Under the pieces are notes generated by a model. It ran no database searches and was not told the origin of the DNA. It saw nothing but the letters and a program-made list of their open reading frames with translations. Shown here piece by piece: positions 53,271 to 62,815 of a stretch of 64,000 nucleotides of DNA; position 1 is the first letter of the stretch; every line of letters begins with the position of its first letter. This DNA is from Megaustenia siamemsis (Eukaryota > Mollusca > Gastropoda > Stylommatophora > Ariophantidae). The position numbers were made by a program, and so were the translations under genes. The DNA lies in contig JAVIAB010000160.1 in the NCBI GenBank assembly GCA_032433765.1, positions 17,348,049-17,412,048 on the forward strand. Direction: 5' to 3'.

Positions 53271-53812
53271 TGTGGTGAATGCAAAGTTGTGTGGGAGATC
53301 TAGCAAGAGACAGAGATTCTTTCAGGCTGGCTGTGGTGAATGCAACATTCTGTGGGAGATATGGCAAGAGACAGAGATTCTTTCAGACTGGCTGTGGTGA
53401 ATGCAACGTTGTGTGGGAGATCTGACAAGAGACAGAGATTCTTTCAGACTGGCTGTGGTGAATGCAACGTTGTGTGGGAGATCTGACAAGAGACAGAAAT
53501 TCTTTCAGACTGGCTGTGGTGAATGCAACGTTGTGTGGGAGATCTGACAAGAGACAGAGATTCTTTCAGACTGGCTGTGGTGAATGCAACGTTGTGTGGG
53601 AGATCTGACAAGAGACAGAAATTCTTTCAGACTGGCTGTGGTGAATGCAACGTTGTGTGGGAGATCTAGCAAGAGACAGAGATTCTTTCAGACTGGCTGT
53701 GGTGAATGCAACATTCTGTGGGAGATCTGACAAGAGACAGAGATTCTTTCAGACTGGCTGTGGTGAATATAACGTTGTGTGGGAGATCTAGCAAGAGACA
53801 GAGATTCTTTCA
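53268..53812. repeat. Minisatellite, 61 bp unit, about 9 copies, derived from the LINE-D end
   Basis: Unit 'tgtgggagatctgacaagag' plus 'acagagattctttcagactg' plus 'gctgtggtgaatgcaacgt'. The unit encodes the LINE-D terminal block (GDLTRDRDSFRLAVVN), so the array is an amplified LINE 3' end. Variants 'ctagcaag' and 'acagaaat' alternate. Confidence 0.96.
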
Positions 53813-54100
53813 GTACGCGAGTTTTCACCTATATGTGCTCGGGAACCTATCCAGAAGTGTTCGGAGACTTCTGGATAGTGTCGCTTCATGCACTGAAACT
53901 CATGATGCAAGGCGGCATTCCTCACCTTCCCAGAGTACTACCCTGGTACCCCTTTCTGCCATTTGGACTGGGTCGACAGCGGGGGTATTTTATTCCAAAA
54001 ACGAGTATATTTCTCGCGTCTATCAGCGGTAATCAAACACGGGTTGTCTGAACATCGGTAGCCCAGTTAGGTGATTTTCCCAACTAGGCTACCGATGCCC
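53813..54100 (-). mobile_element. SINE-3, antisense
   Basis: Antisense of the 58.4 kb SINE-3: 'acgcgagttttcaccta' at the left, body 'tgcaaggcggcattcctcac' and head 'aactaggctaccgatgcc' at the right. It begins exactly at the end of the 61-bp array. Confidence 0.9.
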
Positions 54101-54417
54101 CTTTCTGTCCTCTATGTGATGTCCAACCTGTTTGATACAGCAGGCCATCCAATAAATTATGTTAACGTTCTTTCATTATTCTTGTAGATTACCATAAACT
54201 AAAAGTTTCCCTGTTTCCAACGACTTGTATTATATTAATATTGTGTTCAGCGTCGGGGACTTCCGGTCGTTATGGCGGATAGGCAGCAGGAGCCATTGTG
54301 ACTCGGTCTGAAAAGTGTGTGTGCATAATGGAACTGAGGAATGACAATATCCAGAATAATAATCTGTGATGAGAAAGTGAATTTCGCTTCCATTTTTGGA
54401 TGGCAGTTGCGGTCTGG
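54101..54417. other. No recognised gene
   Basis: Unique; near 54240-54300 slightly GC-richer ('cagcgtcggggacttccgg'). No motif. Confidence 0.4.
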
Positions 54418-54665
54418 GAGCCGCGATAGCTCAGTGGTTAGTGAACTGGACTACAAAGGACAAGAGGTAGGGTTCGATCCCAACCGACGTCTTTCTGGTT
54501 CACCCAGCCTTAAATGGGTACCAGCTTTTTTTGGGGGAAAGTAAAGCAGCACGGGCGTAATACCGACCACATTACTCCAAAAATCATGTGCTGAAGGTCT
54601 GTAAAATATAGGGTCACTAACACCATATTTCCCTATACGCCACTTGGCGTGACGGGGGTACGTTA
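54418..54665 (+). mobile_element. SINE-1, best copy
   Basis: Complete block order: tRNA-like head 'gccgcgatagctcagtggtt' (A box), B box 'gggttcgatcccaac', 'ggttcacccagcctta', 'gtaccgacc'-type body with 'acgggcgtaataccgaccac', and 3' end 'cgccacttggcgtgacgggg', whose 'cgccacttggcg' is a perfect inverted repeat with a 'actt' centre. Used as the reference for the other SINE-1 calls. Confidence 0.93.
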
Positions 54666-54837
54666 CTACTTTTAGTTGCGGTCTGATATAACCTAAAGAA
54701 TTTAGTCTGAGGTTGAACGGATAGTACCCTGCCAAAGGGTAGGCAAAACCTGCAAGGCAACAACAGCAACAACAAAATGATCATGATCTAGAATGTTCGC
54801 TTCTCATGAACGTCTACATTTCTGTTAATGGGTGTTG

Positions 54838-55710
54838 AAACTAGGAAAGATCATGTGTATAATACCCAAAACATGAGCCATGTGTATCATACCCCAGATA
54901 TGAAGCCATGTGTATCATACCCCAGATATGATACCATGTGTATCATACCCCACACAGGAAACCGTGTGTATCATACACCAACCATAAATCATGTGTATAT
55001 ACCCCAAAATCGAAACCATGTGTATCAAAACCCAAAATGGAAACCATGTGTATCATACCCCTAAACATGAAACCATGTGTATCATACCCATAACATGAAA
55101 CCATATGTATCACACCACAAACATGAAACCATGTGTATCATACCTTAAACATAAGCCACGTGTATTATACTCCAAACATGAAACCATATTTATTATAGCC
55201 CAAACATGAGACAATGTGTATCATTTCTCAAACATAAACCATGTTCATCATTCCTCAAACATAAACCATATGTATCATTCCTAAAACATAAACCATGTAT
55301 ATCACTCCTCAAACATAAACCATGTATATCACTCCTCAAACATAAACCATGTGTATCATTCCTCAAACATAAACCATATTTATCATTCCTCAAACATAAA
55401 CCATATGTATCATTCCTAAAACATAAACCATGTATATCACTCCTCAAACATAAACCATATGTATCATTCCTAAAACATAAACCATGTATATCACTCCTCA
55501 AACATAAACCCTGTGTATCATTCCTAAAACATAAACCATGTATATCACTCCTCAAACATAAACCCTGTGTATTATTCCTCAAACATAAACCATGTATATC
55601 ACTCCTCAAACATAAACCCTGTGTATTATTCCTCAAACATAAACCCTGTATATCACTCCTCAAACATAAACCCTGTGTATTATTCCTCAAACATAAACCA
55701 TACTTTGTCC
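54838..55710. repeat. Minisatellite, about 25-27 bp unit, about 33 copies
   Basis: Left third is irregular ('aaccatgtgtatcatacccc', 22-28 bp). From 55215 the unit is 27 bp: 'cataaaccatgtatatcact' plus 'cctcaaa'. The 27-bp period leaves long frames on both strands. Confidence 0.95.
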
Positions 55711-55789
55711 GTCCTCTTAACAAGTTAGTAAATTAGTGAAGACCGTGTGTTTCTTACCTAAAATCTGAAACCACTCTCTTCAGGTCATT

Positions 55790-56160
55790 TTAACTTCTTT
55801 CCTTCCTCATTTTCCTGTCAGCGTCGGGGTGAGATACAGTTTGAAGTGTTTTGTTCCTCTATTGACCTCTGCTGTTATGTTTCCTACTGTTTAGGATATT
55901 CCATCAATCCAACCTTTTCATATTCGACCCTTGGGTCTAGTGTTCTTACAAGGTTTATTGAAGGCTCGCTGTGCAATACTGGTTCCTCTGTCTGATCACG
56001 TGGTCAATCTATTTTTTCCTGTTGTTTCTTTATGTATTCTATGGCGGAGACTATTCCAAGTGTTTTTCTCAGTTCTTCATGTATGACCTTATCTCTCATG
56101 ATGTTTCCCGTCATTCCTCTAACACATTTCATCTGGATCCTGTTAAGTTAGCAAAGGATG
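55790..56160 (-). mobile_element. LINE-E 3' end, antisense
   Basis: 'cattttcctgtcagcgtcgg' at the left is the antisense LINE-E end; it continues to 'tcattcctctaacacatttc' at the right, equivalent to VRRMTG. It is cut off by a SINE-1 copy. Confidence 0.8.
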
Positions 56161-56165
56161 TAAAC

Positions 56166-56405
56166 AGCCCCCCCCCCCCCCTTACGCCAAGTGCCGTATA
56201 GACTGGTGTTAGTGACCATAAATTTTACAGACCTTCGGCACATGATTTTTGGGGGCAATGTGGTCGGTATTACGCCCGTGCCGCTTTACTTTCCCAGAAG
56301 AAAACGGTACCCATTTAAGGCTGGGTGAACTCGGAAGCCGTTGATCATGATCAAGCCTCTTGTCCTTTGTAATCAAATTGACTAACCATTGAGCTATCGC
56401 CCCTC
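56166..56405 (-). mobile_element. SINE-1, antisense
   Basis: Starts in a C-run, 'cttacgccaagtgccgtat', body 'atgtggtcggtattacgccc', head 'accattgagctatcgcccc' at the right. B box decayed ('gatcatgatcaag'). Confidence 0.88.
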
Positions 56406-56567
56406 CCTGGTCTGTTAACAACTTAGTAAATTAGGACAGCGTGTTTCTGACTCCGAGACAAAAACGGCCTGCCTTTGGCAACTTTCATTTATTTGGACTC
56501 CTCCCCCTTCCCCCTCCCCAATTTATTTTACTTTTATTTTTGGCGTTCCGCTGTGGTTCAGTATCAG

Positions 56568-56670
56568 CTACTGAGGTCCGCCTCTCTCCATCTCTCATAT
56601 CTCACCCTCATCTCTCACTCCATCTCTCACTCTCATCTCTCTATCTCTCTCTCACTCACTCCCACCTACT
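56568..56670. repeat. CT-rich simple repeat
   Basis: Irregular 'tctctcactctcatctctct' stretch, a smaller relative of the 57.2-58.2 kb tract. Confidence 0.85.
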
Positions 56671-56904
56671 CCCGTAGAAATCCCCCTCAGCAATATTAAT
56701 GAGTAAGCAATCTCGTGTTTGAAATCACCTCTTTGTTGTCATCTTCGGAATTAGATTAATGGTGATTCATTTCTAAACCGTGCACAATCTTACAGATTAA
56801 TGACATTTCTCTAATGAGTCGCTTTTTTGAAATATCTGTCTGCGTCTGGCACAATGTGTTTCTCTGTGAAAGTGGCTACGTCTAATGTAATCAATCTGTT
56901 GCAT

Positions 56905-57176
56905 TGACTACCGGTATTCGTCTCTTCAAGATATTACGTGTAACAAAACCAGTGTCTGTCTGCGGGACAAAGTAAATGTCTGTCTACTATAGGGGCGTCG
57001 TTTAGTTACATTTAAAAAATCTTCTTCTTTGTCTGAATTAATTTATTTCAGAGCTCTATAATTCACTATTATTTGCAAGGCTGTTTAATTTCAAATCAAA
57101 GTGACATTTTAGCAATAATCTTGCAAATGTTGTAGCGTTCATGGATGAAGGTGCCTCGGTAGCCCAGTTATGAAAA
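56905..57176. repeat. 270-bp segment, first copy of a duplication
   Basis: From 'taccggtattcgtctcttca' to the first 28 bp of a SINE-3 head ('gcctcggtagcccagtt'). About 90% alike by eye to 58168-58440. The SINE here is cut off by the CT tract. Confidence 0.93.
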
Positions 57177-58160
57177 CCACCATCTCTCTCACTCTCATCT
57201 TTCTCACTCTCTCGCATCACACCCTCATCTCTCTCTCTCTCTCATCTCCCTCTCATCTTTCTCACTCCCTCTCTCATCTCTTTCACTTTTCACTCTCATC
57301 TCTCTCCCTCTCTCTCACATCTCATTCTCATCTCTCTCTCTTCCCTCTAAAACCTCACTCTCATCTCTCTCTCGTCTCACTCTCATCTATCTCTCACTTT
57401 CTCACATCTCATTCTCACTCTCATCTTTCTCATCTCTCTCTCCCATCTCACTCTCATCTCTCTCCCTCTCTCTCACATCTCACTCTCATCTCTCTCCATC
57501 TCTCACATCTCATTCTCATTCTCATCTCTCTCTCTCACATCTCACAATCATCTCTCTCCCTCTCTCTCATCTCATTCTCATTCTCATCTCTCTATCACAT
57601 CTCACTATCATCTCTCTCCCTCTCTCACATCTCATTCTCATCTCTCTCTCACATCTCACTATCATCTCTCTCCCACTCTCACATCTCATTCTCATTCTCA
57701 TCTCTCTCTCGCATCTCACTATCATCTCTCTCCCTCTCTCACATCTCATTCTCATCTCTCTCACATCTCACTATCATCTTTCTCCCTCTCTCACATCTCA
57801 TTCTCACTCTCATCTCTCTCTCACACATCTCTCTCTCTCTCTCTCACATCTCATTCTCATCTCTCTCTCTCACATCTCACTATCATCTCTATCCCGCTCT
57901 CACATCTCATTCTCATCTCTCTCTCTCACATCTCACTATCATCTCTCTCCCGCTCTCACATCTCATTCTCATCTCTCTCTCTCACATCTCACTATCATCT
58001 CTCTCCCGCTCTCACATCTCATTCTCACTCTCATCTCTCTCTCACACATCTCATTCTCATCTCTCTCTCTCTCTCACATCTCACTATCATCTCTCTCCCT
58101 TTCTCACATTTCATTCTCACTCTCACCTCTCTCTCTCTCTCTCACACATCTATCTCTCAT
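57176..58160. repeat. CT-rich microsatellite/minisatellite tract, about 1 kb
   Basis: Composite of 'catctcactctcatctctct', 'cattctcatctctctctcac' and 'actatcatctctctccc' blocks. The central part (57480-58100) forms a loose repeat of about 55-65 bp ('acatctcactatcatctc'). The purine/pyrimidine strand bias is near-total. The Ser/His/Leu-rich frame of 355 codons is translation of this tract. Confidence 0.96.
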
Positions 58161-58167
58161 CGCTCTT

Positions 58168-58440
58168 GTCTACCGGTATTCATCTCTTCAAGATATTACG
58201 TGTAACAAAACCAGTGTCTGTCTGCGGGACAAAGTAAATATGTCTGTCTACTATAGGGGCGTCATTTAGTTACATTTTTAAAAATTCTTCTCCTTTGACA
58301 GGATTAATTTATTTCAGAGCTCTAAAATTCATTATTATTTGCAAGGCTGTTTAATCTCATATCAAACTCAATTTTAGCTATATTCTTGGTAATGTTGCAG
58401 CATTCATGGATGAAGGTGCCTCGGTAGCCTAGTTGAGAAA
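58168..58440. repeat. 270-bp segment, second copy of the duplication
   Basis: Same order of landmarks as 56905-57176: 'taccggtattcatctcttca', 'tctgtctgcgggacaaagta', 'catggatgaaggtgcctcgg'. Here the SINE-3 head continues into a full SINE. Confidence 0.93.
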
Positions 58441-58760
58441 ACCACCCGACTGCGCTACCGACGTTCGGACAACCCGTGTTCGATTCCCGCTGGAAGCGGT
58501 GTGAATTGTACTCCTGGTTGGAAAAAATAAATACCCCCGTGCTCGACCCAGCCACTCGCAGATATGGGTATCAGGCTATTACTCTGGGAAGGTGAGGAAT
58601 GCCGTCTCGCATCGTGAGTATCGATGCTTGAAGCGACACTATCCAGAAATCTCCGAACATTTCTGGATAGGCGGCCGAGCACATATGGGTGGAAACTCGC
58701 GTGCTAAGACGCCGGTTCAAGTCTTGTACTTTACCTTTACCTTTACATTACCTTTACCTT
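58410..58760 (+). mobile_element. SINE-3, best copy
   Basis: Head 'gtgcctcggtagcctagttg', B-box-like 'gtgttcgattcccgc', body with 'gaaggtgaggaatgcc', inverted pair 'ctatccagaaa'/'tttctggatag', 3' region 'gcgtgctaagacgccggttc' and tail of 'ttaccttt' units. Reference for 16.2, 44.6 and 53.8 kb copies. Confidence 0.92.
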
Positions 58761-58984
58761 TATGGATGAATATGTTCGGTTCTTAGTACATTCAACTCAT
58801 TTTTAAAATTGATATTTAATGAAAGTGGTTTCAGTTTGTGACACCAGACACAAAACATCACATTTGTAGCTAAAGTCAATATTTATGTATGGGTGATACG
58901 TTAACCGTTAGATATGGTCACATCAAAGATGGGCAGATATTATGATTTTAGAAATGCAATATTTAATTGTAACCACAAAGGTTT

Positions 58985-59148
58985 TTACATTGTAAGGTTA
59001 CATGCTCTTTGAATCAATTTGAATGTAAAATAGAAGAAGTACATTGTAAGATTTTTACATTTTATTCGAATCAATTTGAATGTAAAATAGATGAAGTACA
59101 CTGTAAGATACATGTTCTTCGAATCAATTTGAATGTAAAATAGAAGTA
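58985..59148. repeat. Short tandem repeat, about 56 bp unit, three copies
   Basis: 'gaatcaatttgaatgtaaaa' followed by 'tagaagaagtacattgtaag' recurs three times with small indels. Confidence 0.88.
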
Positions 59149-59419
59149 TGTGCACTTTCTTCTTTCTGGAAAATCTAAAGTAGCAGAAACAAACGTTAGC
59201 GTTTGTAGTTCAGCATTATTTTGTGCCGGCTTGTGGAGACTCCTCTTTCTCCCTCTCTCTCTCTCTCTCTCTCTTACACATCAACTGAAAACAACTACTG
59301 TTATCAATCTTTCAAGGCTCTTTAGACGCCTTTTCCTAGAATCTCCCATTGACAAGGTCTCTCCAATCGATCCTCATTCTTGGATAGTTTCTCTGTTTCG
59401 TTGAATGAATATGTGTTTT

Positions 59420-60738
59420 CCTGCATGAAGCCATGAAATAGTTCCTTTCTTTCTGTATGAGGCCGTGAAATAGTTCCTTTCATTCTGTTTGAGGTCGTGA
59501 AATAGTTCATTTCTTTCTGTATGAGGCCGTGAAATAGTTCCTTTCTTTCTGCATGAAGCCATGAAATAGTTCCTTTCTTTCTGTATGAGGCCGTGAAATA
59601 GTTCCTTTCTTTCTGTATGAGGCCGTGAAATAGTTCCTTTCTTTCTGCATGAAGCCATGAAATAGTTCCTTTCTTTCTGTATGAGGCCGTGAAATAGTTC
59701 CTTTCTTTGTGCATGAAGCCATGAAATAGTTCCTTTCTTTCTGTATGAGGCCGTGAAATAGTTCCTTTCATTCTGTATGAGGCCGTGAAATAGTTCCTTT
59801 CTTTCTGTATGAGGCCGTGAAATAGTTCCTTTCATTCTGTTTGAGGTCGTGAAATAGTTCATTTCTTTCTGCATAAGGTCGCAAAATACTTCTTTCTTTC
59901 TCTCTCAATAAGGTCATGAATTAGTCTCTTTCCTTTTTGCACGCGGTCGTGAAATAGTTCCTTTCTTTTTAAATGAGGTCGTGAAATAATTCTTTCATTC
60001 TGCATGAGGTCGCGAAATGGTTCATTTCTGTCAGCATGAGGTCGTGAAATAGTTCCTTTCTTTCTGCATGAGGTTGTGAAATAGTTCCTTTCTTTCTGCA
60101 TGAGGTAGTGAAATAGATCTTTTCTTTCTGCATGAGGTAGTGAAATGGTTCCTTTCTTTCTGCATGAGGTAGTGAAATAGTTCCTTTCTTTCTGCATGAG
60201 GTAGTGAAATAGTTCTTTTCTTTCAGCATGAGGTAGTGAAATAGTTCCTTTCTTTCTGCATGAGGTCGTGAAATAGTTCCTTTCTTTCTGCATGAGGTAG
60301 TGAAATGGTTCCTTTCTTTCTGCATGAGGTAGTGAAATAGTTCCTTTCTTTCTGCATGAGGTCGTGAAATAGTTCCTTTCTTTCTGCATGAGGTCGTGAA
60401 ATAGTTCCTTTCTTTCTGCATGAGGTAGTGAAATTGTTCCTTTCTTTCTGCATGAGGTAGTGAAATGGTTCCTTTCTTTCTGCATGAGGTAGTGAAATAG
60501 TTCCTTTCTTTCTGCATGAGGTAGTGAAATAGTTCCTTTCTTTCTGCATGAGGTAGTGAAATGGTTCCTTTCTTTCTGCATGAGGTAGTGAAATGGTTCC
60601 TTTCTTTCTGCATGAGGTAGTGAAATAGTTCCTTTCTTTCTGCATGAGGTAGTGAAATAGTTCCTTTCTTTCTGCATGAGGTAGTGAAATAGATCTTTTC
60701 TTTCTGCATGAGGTAGTGAAATGGTTCATTTCTGTCAG
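59420..60738. repeat. Minisatellite, 32 bp unit, about 41 copies
   Basis: Unit 'gtgaaatagttcctttcttt' plus 'ctgcatgaggta'. The left third alternates 'tgtatgaggcc' and 'tgcatgaagcc' types; a decayed stretch (59870-60030) separates it from a homogeneous right part with 'tgcatgaggtag'. All minus frames stay open (up to 272 codons) because the unit has no stop on that strand. Confidence 0.98.
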
Positions 60739-60747
60739 TATTATGTC

Positions 60748-61415
60748 CTTTCTGTTTGAGGCGGTATATTAGTTCCTTTCTTTTTGAGGCGGTATATTAG
60801 TTCCTTTCTGCTTGAGGCGGTATATTAGTTACTTTCTGTTTGAGGCGGGATGTTAGTTCCTTTCTGTCTGATGCGGTATATTAGTTCCTTTCTGCTTGAG
60901 GCGGTATATTAGTTCCTTTCTGTCTGAGGCGGTATATTAGTTCCTTTCTGCTTGAGGCGGTACATTAGTTCCTTTCTGTCTGAGGCGGTATATTAGTTCC
61001 TTTCTGCTTGAGGCGGTATATTAGTTCCTTTCTGTCTGAGGCGGTATATTAGTTCCTTTCTGCTTGAGGCGGTATATTAGTTCCTTTCTGCTTGAGGCGG
61101 TATATTAGTTCCTTTCTGCTTGAGGCGGTATATTAGTTCCTTTCTGTTTGAGGCGGTATATTAGTTCCTTTCTGCTTGAGGCGGTATATTAGTTCTTTTC
61201 TGTTTGAGGCGGTATATTAGTTCCTTTCTGTTTGAGGCGGTATATTAGTTCCTTTCTGTTTGAGGCGGTATATTAGTTCCTTTCTGTGCTGAGGCGGTAT
61301 ATTAGTTCCTTTCTGCTTGAGGCGGTATATTAGTTCCTTTCTACTTGAGGCGGTGTATTATTTACTTTTTGTTATCTGCCTGAGGCTTTATATTAGTTCC
61401 ATTTTGCCTGAGTCA
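60748..61415. repeat. Minisatellite, 28 bp unit, about 24 copies
   Basis: Unit 'gcttgaggcggtatattagt' plus 'tcctttct'. Shares 'tagttcctttctg' with the neighbouring 32-bp unit and follows it after 10 bp. Subtypes gctt-, gtct- and gttt- are interspersed. Confidence 0.97.
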
Positions 61416-61857
61416 TTATTAGTTTAACAAGCTCAGAGAAGTGTAATTGTTCACTAATTTATATCTAGAGATGTAACATGAAATATGACGTCACAATACC
61501 ATCTTCTTCCTCTTTGTCTTATTCACAAATACCAGGCAGGGTCTTGTAAGCCTGAGCAGAAGCTCTTTTTCACAATGTTAATATATCTCACAGCTCTCGA
61601 TGCTCAAATAGTGTCCAGCCGTTTCTATCTGTCTCTATAGCACCCCAACAGATTGTACTTGCAGCGTTTCAGCAGTGTCTTTTCAATGTTAAAAGCGGCC
61701 TTTGTCCTTCATTATCAACTTTGCTGTAATTGTCAAAATAAAACTGCGCTTTTTCGTTGACCTGGTTGTTAATGAACATAATGTACTGTTCCGAGGATAC
61801 TATTGCCTATTTCAATACAAAAATAATCCATCGAGAGTTTAACTTCTTCTACCTTTC
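61416..61857. other. No recognised gene
   Basis: Unique sequence; no motif on either strand. Confidence 0.4.
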
Positions 61858-62462
61858 AGCTCCCTGTGGAGTACAAGTCTTCAACAAACACTTTCAGCTC
61901 CCTGTGGAGCACAGGTCTTCAACAAACACTTTCAGCTCCCTGTGGAGCACAGATCTTCAACAAACACTTCCAGCTCCCTGTGGAGCACAGGTCTTCAACA
62001 AACACTTTCAGCTCCCTGTTGAGCACAGGTCTTCAACAAACATTTTCAGCTCCCTGTTGAGTACCGGTCTTCAACAAACACTTTCAGCTCCCTGTTGAGC
62101 ACCGGTCTTCAACAAACACTTTCAGCTCCATATGGAGCATAAGTCTTCAACAAACACTTTCAGCTCCCTGTTGAGCACAGGTCTTCAACAAACACTTTCA
62201 GCTCCCTGTTGAGCACCGGTCTTCAACAAACACTTTCAGCTCCCTATGGAGCATAAGTCTTCAACAAACACTTTCAGCTCCCTGTTGAGCACAGGTCTTC
62301 AACAAACACTTTCAGCTCACTGTTTAGCACCGGTCTTCAACAAACACTTTCAGCTCCCTGTGGAGTACAGGTCTTCAACAAACACTTTCAGCTCCCTGTG
62401 GAGCACTGGTCTTCAACAAACACTTTCAGCTCCCTGTGGAGCACAGGTCTTCAACAATAACT
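61858..62462. repeat. Minisatellite, 38 bp unit, about 16 copies
   Basis: Unit 'cagctccctgtggagcacag' plus 'gtcttcaacaaacacttt'. 'gtggag' and 'gttgag' subtypes alternate, and a 'tatggagcataa' subtype occurs twice about 115 bp apart, a sign of block duplication. Confidence 0.98.
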
Positions 62463-62564
62463 TTCTAAGCAGTGTTTTTTTGCAAAAGTTTTTTTTTTCA
62501 TTTCAGCTTTCACATCTGTCGTAGTCAGAAGAGGCTTGAAACTGAATTTGCTCAGTAATCGGAT

Positions 62565-62815
62565 TTTCCTTGGCAGTTGTGTGCACCGGGGTCCCTGGAC
62601 GCACAGGCAGATAACTCCGACTTCGGAAACACTCATTTTTTTTTGGTCGATGAGTAACTGACGTATTAAACAAAGCCTCGCTGCTGAGACCAAGGGCGGT
62701 TGCCGCAGAGAGAATTCATATATAAAAATTCCAACTTGTGCAGCCGGGATTTGAACTCAACCTCTCTGTCTCGAGACCGGTGTCTTGCCTCAAGACGAAC
62801 TAGTTCACCGCAATT
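62565..62815 (-). mobile_element. SINE-2, antisense
   Basis: Reverse order of the 23.8 kb copy: 'ggcagataactccgacttcgg' block at left, 'gctgagaccaagggcggtt' in the middle, B box 'gggatttgaactc' (antisense) and head 'tgtctcgagaccgg' at right. It abuts the RTE-B 3' end. Confidence 0.85.

Noticed and set aside
54418..54490. Functional tRNA gene
   Set aside because: A and B boxes are present, but the sequence continues into a repeated SINE body and the head does not fold as a complete tRNA by eye.
55193..55736. Twin 176-codon ORFs on both strands
   Set aside because: The 27-bp period leaves both strands open; units diverge without codon-position bias visible by eye.
57170..58237. 355-codon Ser/His/Leu-rich ORF
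   Set aside because: Entirely explained by the CT-rich tract; no domain.
58735..58762. Telomere-like 'ttaccttt' repeat
   Set aside because: It is the 3' tail of SINE-3, also present at the antisense copy at 44.6 kb.
59322..60729. Several overlapping minus-strand ORFs up to 272 codons
   Set aside because: A 32-bp unit without stops leaves all frames open; the peptide repeats the unit in three phases.
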